Positions 1-5,045 of a stretch of DNA of 11,663 nucleotides are shown in pieces (positions within the stretch are counted from its first letter, which is position 1; each line of letters begins with the position of its first letter). The stretch comes from Acholeplasmatales bacterium DTU056 (GTDB taxonomy: Bacteria; Bacillota_I; Bacilli_A; ML615J-28; CAG-698), in contig LFRX01000041.1 of NCBI GenBank assembly GCA_001512985.1, positions 12,507 to 24,169 of the forward strand, written 5' to 3'. The translations under genes were made by a program, and so were the position numbers. The notes beneath the pieces are model-generated. The model did not search any database, was not told where the DNA came from, and saw nothing but the letters and a program-made list of their open reading frames with translations.

Positions 1-468
1 GTCTTCATTTTGACAAACTATTTCTAAATGATAGTTTGATTTGTTAGGATCATTAAGAGAGCCTTTAGCTAAAAATGCTCCTCGTAAATATGAGTTTTTG
101 CAACCATCGCAACTAAACAAAGTAGTTGGGGTGGTTTTTTTGATTTGCTTTTGGAAAAAATCAATTCCAAGTTCATTTAATATTAAACCATCTTCATCCC
201 AAACAACTACATAATAGACTTTGCGATAATCAAGTTGATTTCTCTCCTTAATTAAAATCTCAGCATTTTTCCCAAATGTTTGTTTGAATGCTGAGACGAG
301 AAAACGAATCATCGCTAAACTAGTCGTACGATATTCAATTTTAAATTGTTTATTAGAAAGATAGACATTAGCGCCAAGGGCAATGATGGCGGCCAGTTGC
401 GCTTTTGCACAACATGGTGATAATTCTAATGTTAATAATTCGTTTTTAACATCGCGAGTAAATGACAT
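1..468 (-). CDS. whiA: WhiA DNA-binding protein, N-terminal part (3' end cut by window edge)
   Basis: The 156 visible codons encode the N-terminal region of WhiA, a protein with a degenerate LAGLIDADG homing-endonuclease fold followed by a C-terminal helix-turn-helix. In Bacillus it influences cell division and chromosome segregation; in Streptomyces it is a sporulation regulator. Seen here: the typical MSF start followed by K-x-E-L, a conserved Cys-Cys pair at residues 19-20, and the hallmark block YLRGAFLAKGSLNDP at 127-141 followed by YHLEI at 146-150. Most homologues I recall have RGAFLAGGS, so Lys136 replaces a glycine. The frame is open to base 1; the rest of the fold and the HTH lie outside the window. 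The ATG at 468 overlaps the trxB stop by one base (TAATG), with an AGGAG ribosome site inside the last trxB codons, so translation is probably coupled. The identity is firm from the motif. Confidence 0.93.
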   Translation of the reverse strand, partial: MSFTRDVKNELLTLELSPCCAKAQLAAIIALGANVYLSNKQFKIEYRTTSLAMIRFLVSAFKQTFGKNAEILIKERNQLDYRKVYYVVVWDEDGLILNELGIDFFQKQIKKTTPTTLFSCDGCKNSYLRGAFLAKGSLNDPNKSNYHLEIVCQNED

Positions 469-1382
469 TATAATCTCCTAACATATTTACTGGCACTAAG
501 TGCCGCAATTACCCCATCATTGACCGCTGTGGCGATTTGACGAACTTCTTTTTCGATTACATCCCCGACAGCAAATAACCCTGGTTCTGCAGTTTCCATT
601 TTTTCATTAGCCACAATGAATCCTCGATTATTTAAAATGAATTGAAAATTTTGCAAAAATCCTGTGGCTGGTCCATGTCCTAAATATTCAAAACAACCAC
701 TAACTTTTAATTTATATGTTTCATTTGTGGTGTTATTACGAAGGACTATTTCTTCTAATACTTCATTCCCTAAAAACTCGATAACCTCAGTATTTAAAAT
801 TAATTTAATATTATCATATTCTTTTAGGCGTTGCTGTAAGATTGGATCAGCACGTAATTCTTCACGACGATGAATAATATATACTGTTTTGCAAATACCA
901 GCTAGGTACATACCTTCTTTAATGGCGGAATTTCCACCACCGATTACAGCAACTTCTAAGTCGCGATATAGTGGTCCATCACAAACAGCACACCAAGAAA
1001 TACCTTTTGAACGATATTTGCTTTCACCTGGAACGCCTAATGTCTTATTAGTTGTCCCACTTGCTACAATCACACTTTTCGCCGTTAATTTCTCTCCCCC
1101 AGCAAGATGCAAATAAAACACATTATCTTCCTTAGTAATATCAACAACTTCCCCCGCAATATATTCGACCCCTAATTCCATTATTTGTTCAAACATTTTA
1201 TATGATAAATCTGGCCCATCAATCGCTTTGAAACCAGGATAATTTTCAATAACTGATGTTGTGACCATTTTTCCACCGGGTGCGTCATACTCAATAATCC
1301 CTACTTTTAAATTACTGCGCGCCCCGTATAAGGCGGCTGATAACCCCCCTGGTCCAGCCCCAACAATTAACACGTCATACAT
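468..1382 (-). CDS. trxB: Thioredoxin reductase (NADPH)
   Basis: Flavoprotein of 304 residues, normal for low-molecular-weight bacterial thioredoxin reductases; it passes electrons from NADPH through FAD to thioredoxin in the cytoplasm. Seen: FAD-binding GAGPGG at 8-13, the PGGKM block at 35-39 (many homologues have GGQ), the redox-active CAVC at 131-134, the NADPH-binding GGGNSA at 148-153 with HRRE at 171-174, and the C-terminal FAD motif GLFAVGDV at 268-275 followed by RQIATAVNDG. The HRR motif supports NADPH over ferredoxin as electron donor. Lys155 sits where the common GGGxxAxEEA motif has an acidic residue. The ATG lies inside the end of ppaX (8-bp overlap) and has a good ribosome site, AAGGGAGTGA, six bases upstream. 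It sits between ppaX and whiA in a run of coupled genes. The match over the full length makes the call secure. Confidence 0.96.
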   Translation of the reverse strand: MYDVLIVGAGPGGLSAALYGARSNLKVGIIEYDAPGGKMVTTSVIENYPGFKAIDGPDLSYKMFEQIMELGVEYIAGEVVDITKEDNVFYLHLAGGEKLTAKSVIVASGTTNKTLGVPGESKYRSKGISWCAVCDGPLYRDLEVAVIGGGNSAIKEGMYLAGICKTVYIIHRREELRADPILQQRLKEYDNIKLILNTEVIEFLGNEVLEEIVLRNNTTNETYKLKVSGCFEYLGHGPATGFLQNFQFILNNRGFIVANEKMETAEPGLFAVGDVIEKEVRQIATAVNDGVIAALSASKYVRRL

Positions 1383-2022
1383 TGCGGTTCACTCCCTTTA
1401 TCATTTCATATAATTCTAAATAGTCATGGGCGATATAATGCGCCCCGGATTTTTGTAATTGTTCAACTGAAGTATTTGCCCAAGACACCCCTATGCCAAC
1501 TATCCCAGCATTTTGAGCAGCTTGCATATCATAGGCAGTATCACCAACCATAACAGCTTGTGATGTTTGAAAATGCTCTAAAACTTTAAATATTCCTTCT
1601 GGATGAGGTTTAACTTGAGTTACATCGTTACTCCCAAGGATTATATTAAAATATTTCGTTAGACCAGTAATGTCTAATCCTAGTAATACTGCATCACGAC
1701 GTTTATTTGATAAAACTGCTAATTTATAATTTTCGTTATATAATTTTTCTAAAACTTCTTTAGCATAAGGAAATGTTTTTACATATTTATGATGCATTGA
1801 TAAATTAAATTCACGATATGTCTTAATCATTTCGCTTATCTGTTTCTCATCTTTAGTCAGCTTCGCAAACGACTCATCTAACAATGGTCCAAAAAACGAA
1901 TCAAGTTCTTCGTCAGTATATTGATATTCAGGCAAGTGTTTTTGAAAGGTATGAATAAATGAGGCTTTGATTAATTCATATGTATCTAATAGTGTTCCAT
2001 CTAAATCAAAAATAATAACCAC
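1375..2022 (-). CDS. ppaX: Pyrophosphatase PpaX (HAD superfamily)
   Basis: Cytoplasmic HAD-family hydrolase of 215 residues. All four HAD motifs are visible: DLDGT at 6-10 with the nucleophile Asp6 and acid/base Asp8, the motif II serine at 105 (LSNK), Lys138 in VKPHPE, and the acidic GDTAYD at 160-165. The cap domain falls between about residues 15 and 85. HAD enzymes are hard to assign alone, but length, the cap stretch (FFGPLLDESF, then EMIKTYREFN) and the neighbours hprK and lgt match PpaX of Bacillus, which hydrolyses the pyrophosphate released when HprK dephosphorylates Ser-P-HPr. The start is a GTG; an in-frame TAA lies two codons upstream, so no longer start is possible. The ribosome site AAGGAG overlaps the lgt stop and is about 11 bases away, which is long. 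The gene ends in TGA, the only TGA stop here. The alternative call is phosphoglycolate phosphatase (Gph). Confidence 0.85.
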   Translation of the reverse strand: MVIIFDLDGTLLDTYELIKASFIHTFQKHLPEYQYTDEELDSFFGPLLDESFAKLTKDEKQISEMIKTYREFNLSMHHKYVKTFPYAKEVLEKLYNENYKLAVLSNKRRDAVLLGLDITGLTKYFNIILGSNDVTQVKPHPEGIFKVLEHFQTSQAVMVGDTAYDMQAAQNAGIVGIGVSWANTSVEQLQKSGAHYIAHDYLELYEMIKGVNRNV

Positions 2023-2030
2023 TGCTTATT

Positions 2031-2930
2031 CTACTCCTTAACTTCTTTACTTGTTGCTTCACTAAATATCATCGGTTTAAAACGATAAATTCGACGTAAT
2101 GCGAAAGTAATAGCTCCAGCCAAGAATAACACTACCGAAATTACTTGTGCTTGTTTAAAAGGACCAATCATTAAACTATCTGTTCGTAATGATTCTATAG
2201 CAAATCGTCCAACTGAATACCACATAAAGTAAAAGCAAATTCCATCGCCGACCCAATAATTTTTCCATTTTCTACGTAAAATAATAACTATTATTAACCC
2301 CACTAAATTCCATAAAGCTTCATATAAAAAGGTTGGATAATAATAGCCGGGAACTGGGTTTCCATCTCTTCCATGAGTAATATACATTTGATTAACAATA
2401 AAATCAGGAAGTAATTGACGTTTTAGCACGGCTCGTTGTTCATCTAAACTTAATTTTCCACCGCCTACTAATGGACCAGTAGCTTCTTGATTAAAGAAGT
2501 TCCCAAAACGTCCAAAAATTTGTCCGATAAAAAATGATGGAGCTACGATTTCCCCAAGCACTAATGTATCAATTTTTCGAATTTTACAATAGATTACTAT
2601 GAAGATGGCAGCAGCGATAATTCCACCATGGATGGCTAGACCCCCGTCACGGATTGCAAAGATACTAGTCCAATTATGCTTAAAATTATCCCATTGGAAA
2701 ATTACATAATAGATTCTAGCACCAATAATTCCAAAAATCATTCCTAATATAAATCCATCAAGAATAATATCATCATTTAGTCCAAATTTACGAGCAAGAC
2801 GTAATCCGAAAAATAAGGCTACTAATGCGCCGAAAACAATACAAATTCCATACCATTTTACTTCAATACCAAATAAAGTAAAGGCTGTATCGGAAAGTGG
2901 TTTTATTGAGGAATGGTCATATAAGAACAT
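2031..2930 (-). CDS. lgt: Prolipoprotein diacylglyceryl transferase
   Basis: Integral membrane enzyme of 299 residues that transfers diacylglycerol from phosphatidylglycerol to the lipobox cysteine of prolipoproteins, the first step of lipoprotein maturation. Seen: about seven hydrophobic segments, GGLAIHGG at 96-103 with the conserved His101, the family signature GQIFGRFGNFFNQEA at 136-150 with Arg141 and Asn144, YPTFLYE at 198-204, and GRFAIESLRTDSL at 241-253. The loop from about 152 to 195 is somewhat longer than in many homologues. Tyr198 stands where many Gram-positive Lgt proteins have His before PTFLYE. The ATG overlaps the hprK stop by one base (TAATG), with a GGTGG-type ribosome site in the hprK tail; its own TAG is eight bases before the ppaX start. 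The hprK-lgt-ppaX order is a known Bacillota cluster. No doubt about identity. Confidence 0.97.
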   Translation of the reverse strand: MFLYDHSSIKPLSDTAFTLFGIEVKWYGICIVFGALVALFFGLRLARKFGLNDDIILDGFILGMIFGIIGARIYYVIFQWDNFKHNWTSIFAIRDGGLAIHGGIIAAAIFIVIYCKIRKIDTLVLGEIVAPSFFIGQIFGRFGNFFNQEATGPLVGGGKLSLDEQRAVLKRQLLPDFIVNQMYITHGRDGNPVPGYYYPTFLYEALWNLVGLIIVIILRRKWKNYWVGDGICFYFMWYSVGRFAIESLRTDSLMIGPFKQAQVISVVLFLAGAITFALRRIYRFKPMIFSEATSKEVKE

Positions 2931-3880
2931 TATTGATTTCCACCTTTCTTAACTAATTCATCAACTCTTTTAGCAAACTCTACTCCGGCATTATATCCTT
3001 CTTTTTTGGCTAAATAGTTCATACAAGCTACTTCGATTAAAGTAGCTAAGTTGCGTCCAGGTTTTACTGGAATAGATACTTTCGGAAGCATCGTATCGAA
3101 AATTTGGGTATATTCATCTTCAAGCATTAATCGATTATGATCAAATTTTTCTTCCCAATTAACTAATTCTATAACTAGCGAAATTGTCTTTTTATTTCTA
3201 AATGAAGTAACCCCAAACATTTTTATAACATCAACAATCCCAATTCCACGAACTTCAATTAGTCCTTTCGTAATTTCTGGAGTATGAGCAACTAATGTTC
3301 CAACCTCACGCTGAGATACATCAACTCGGTCATCAGCAACCAAAATATGTCCACGTTTTAACAATTCTAACGCTGTTTCACTTTTTCCAACAAAACTCTT
3401 TCCAGTAATTAATACCCCAACTCCATAAACATCCATCATAACGCCATGCATTGTTTTACGTTCGGAAATCTCATCGATTAAAAAACTAGATAGTTTTCCA
3501 ATTAATGGGGTCGTTTTAAATTCAGAACGAAAAATAGGAATTTTATATTTTAAAGATGCTTCAATAAATTCGTGGGGTACTGCCGGAACATTTTTTGTAA
3601 AAATAAATGCCGGTGGATCATACGAAAATAATTTATCAACTCGTTGCTCTTTCTCGTTTTCAGGTAACATTTGAAACATTACAAATTCTTTGGAACCAAT
3701 AACCTGAATTCGATCTTTTTCATAATAATTAAAATAATCTGAATAAATTTCAACCCCAGGGCGAGATAACATCGGCCGATAAACCTTTCGATCTAAATAT
3801 TCTTCTCCTGATATAACTTCTAAATTTAATTCTTCCATGCATTTTCTTAACGAAACGCCTTGGGTAAATCTTTCACTCAT
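2930..3880 (-). CDS. hprK: HPr kinase/phosphorylase
   Basis: Bifunctional cytoplasmic enzyme of 316 residues. It phosphorylates HPr of the sugar phosphotransferase system on a serine, and reverses this by phosphorolysis; Ser-P-HPr drives carbon catabolite repression with CcpA. Seen: an N-terminal domain to about residue 130, then the catalytic domain with His145 (MHGVMMDVYGVG), the P-loop at 160-167, the paired aspartates of LVADD at 181-184, the family signature LIEVRGIGI at 207-215, and PVKPGRNLA at 271-279. The P-loop is odd: it reads GKSFVGKS, while the form usual in HprK is GDSGIGKS or GESGIGKS. The generic Walker A pattern survives, so activity is plausible but unproven. The ATG is two bases after the upstream gene's TAA, with an AAGAGGGG ribosome site; the stop overlaps the lgt start. 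ppaX, two genes on, handles the pyrophosphate product. Confidence 0.96.
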   Translation of the reverse strand: MSERFTQGVSLRKCMEELNLEVISGEEYLDRKVYRPMLSRPGVEIYSDYFNYYEKDRIQVIGSKEFVMFQMLPENEKEQRVDKLFSYDPPAFIFTKNVPAVPHEFIEASLKYKIPIFRSEFKTTPLIGKLSSFLIDEISERKTMHGVMMDVYGVGVLITGKSFVGKSETALELLKRGHILVADDRVDVSQREVGTLVAHTPEITKGLIEVRGIGIVDVIKMFGVTSFRNKKTISLVIELVNWEEKFDHNRLMLEDEYTQIFDTMLPKVSIPVKPGRNLATLIEVACMNYLAKKEGYNAGVEFAKRVDELVKKGGNQ

Positions 3881-3881
3881 A

Positions 3882-4445
3882 TTAACCCCTCTTACCTTTA
3901 TTTATTTTACGAGCGTTAACGACTCGACGTTGGAACCAATAACGCATTATTCCTGTTTTAATAATAGAACGTAATATAATAAATCCAAAGAATAAAACAA
4001 TCGTTGCATTTACATTATATAATTTAAATCCAGGGGTGATAATACTTCCAATAATAAATGCCACAATAGTAGCCACTCCTAAAATAGCCCCAAAAGATAA
4101 AACTAGCAGCTTTTGAGGAAGAAAATGATTCATTAAAATTTTTATTAATTCCTCGATTAAAGTAAATATAAGAATAAATAAGCCAAATTGGTAGATTTTT
4201 TCATAAATCGCCCAATTTTTAATAAAACCACTTAATGATGTTAAAATTAAAACATTTAGCAATAATGACAATAAAAAAGTAAAAAAATGAAAAGAAAGAG
4301 TTACTTGAGGGGCCGGAACTTTTATAATTTCAAAGCGAGTTGATCCGGTTTGGTTCTCAATCTCTCTTTTTAATTCTTCTAGTAATTTTTCGATTTCTGA
4401 TTCATCATCATTATGGTCTTTTTTTCGGCGTGGATCTTGGTCCAT
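3882..4445 (-). CDS. Unidentified four-helix membrane protein
   Basis: I do not recognise this 187-residue protein with certainty. Its N-terminus is highly charged and probably cytoplasmic: residues 1-31 are rich in Asp, Glu, Lys and Arg and include a helix-like EKLLEELKREIE. Four hydrophobic segments follow at about 52-74, 83-106, 112-136 and 145-165, then a basic tail (from about 168) that fits a cytoplasmic C-terminus. The ITPGFKL stretch at 136-142 between the last two helices faintly recalls the YvlD/phage-holin-IV type proteins that lie between uvrA and hprK in Bacillus; this is a positional and weak motif resemblance only. The ATG at 4445 has a strong ribosome site, AAAGGGGTGA, four bases upstream, so the start is firm even though it lies 67 bp inside the vanZ-like frame. 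The stop is one base before the hprK start, suggesting co-expression with hprK. Confidence 0.8.
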   Translation of the reverse strand: MDQDPRRKKDHNDDESEIEKLLEELKREIENQTGSTRFEIIKVPAPQVTLSFHFFTFLLSLLLNVLILTSLSGFIKNWAIYEKIYQFGLFILIFTLIEELIKILMNHFLPQKLLVLSFGAILGVATIVAFIIGSIITPGFKLYNVNATIVLFFGFIILRSIIKTGIMRYWFQRRVVNARKINKGKRG

Positions 4446-4993
4446 GTTTTCACCCCTTTACAAACCACATCTAGAATGACTCCTATTACCACTCCACAAA
4501 CATTCAAAACAATATCTACAATATCAAATATTCCTTTTTTGGTGATGACTTGTAGCCATTCTAATAAGGTAATAATCATTATACATATTATAACATTTAT
4601 GAGAATATTTTTCCGAAAAAAACGATTTAAAAATATAATTAGGGGAATAAAAATTAACAAATTCCCGATAATATTGAAAAAAACAATCTTTTTATCAAGT
4701 AATTTTAACCATCGAAATAAATAAAAATCAAAATTATATGGCTTATTAGTTAATGTTATTTCTTTACGAAAAAACATTATGGTAAATACAAATAATCCAT
4801 AAAAGAAAAAAACAGTCGAGAGATTATAATTAAGCAGTAAATACCATAATCCAATTCCAAAAATAATCGTTAAAACATATACAGTAAAATCTAAGAAAAT
4901 ATTTAATTGATTGAGGACATAATTACTGCTTAAATAAAATACCCCTACTAGAATTATATAAATAATAAATCGTACCAATTTACTCATAACCAT
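4379..4993 (-). CDS. VanZ-family membrane protein
   Basis: Protein of 204 residues with about six hydrophobic segments (near 8-24, 32-53, 58-74, 105-123, 129-147, 158-176). The second half carries the VanZ-domain pattern: NIIGNLLIFIPL at 107-118, then EWLQ at 145-148, and the GIFDIVDIVLNVCG block at 154-167. VanZ itself gives low-level teicoplanin resistance, but most chromosomal VanZ-like proteins have no known function, so a resistance role should not be assumed. It is the first gene after a promoter in the short gap behind uvrA. The start is uncertain: the ATG at 4993 has only GGG directly before it, and a second ATG at 4987 (residue 3) has a GGGATGG stretch upstream. The hydrophilic tail from about residue 182 is encoded in the same DNA as the start of the next gene (67-bp overlap). 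Confidence 0.85.
   Translation of the reverse strand: MVMSKLVRFIIYIILVGVFYLSSNYVLNQLNIFLDFTVYVLTIIFGIGLWYLLLNYNLSTVFFFYGLFVFTIMFFRKEITLTNKPYNFDFYLFRWLKLLDKKIVFFNIIGNLLIFIPLIIFLNRFFRKNILINVIICIMIITLLEWLQVITKKGIFDIVDIVLNVCGVVIGVILDVVCKGVKTWTKIHAEKKTIMMMNQKSKNY
4446..4459 (-). promoter_or_regulatory. Strong ribosome site for the overlapping membrane gene
   Basis: The minus strand reads AAAGGGGTGA followed by AAAC and the ATG at 4445. It lies inside the vanZ-like frame, encoding part of its CKGVKT stretch, and is one of the strongest ribosome sites in the window. It supports the ATG at 4445 as a genuine start and therefore the 67-bp overlap. Confidence 0.75.
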
Positions 4994-5003
4994 CCCAATT
5001 TAT

Positions 5004-5012
5004 ATTATACCA
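5004..5012 (-). promoter_or_regulatory. Extended -10 promoter for the vanZ-like/hprK operon
   Basis: In the 52-bp gap behind uvrA the minus strand again reads TGGTATAAT, identical to the ligA promoter core. The -35 region is weak (TTAAGT with a 16-bp spacer is the best found). The predicted start of transcription, about 4996-4998, is only a few bases before the first vanZ-like ATG (4993), so the transcript would be almost leaderless. I see no terminator after uvrA, so read-through from ligA-uvrA may also supply this operon. Confidence 0.65.
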
Positions 5013-5045
5013 CATTTAACCTAAAACTTAACTAGCGATTTAATT

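Noticed and set aside
664..1116. Open frames on the plus strand opposite trxB
   Set aside because: They lie antisense to a full-length gene with intact motifs, have no ribosome site or family motif, and arise naturally from AT-rich coding DNA.
1375..1380. Possible use of the Mycoplasma code (TGA as tryptophan)
   Set aside because: TGA ends ppaX exactly at the trxB start, tryptophans are TGG where checked, and all genes are full length under the standard bacterial code.
4379..4993. The VanZ-like protein as a glycopeptide resistance determinant
   Set aside because: No vanH, vanA or vanX genes or mobile element are nearby; it sits in a conserved chromosomal operon, and the VanZ domain alone does not show resistance.
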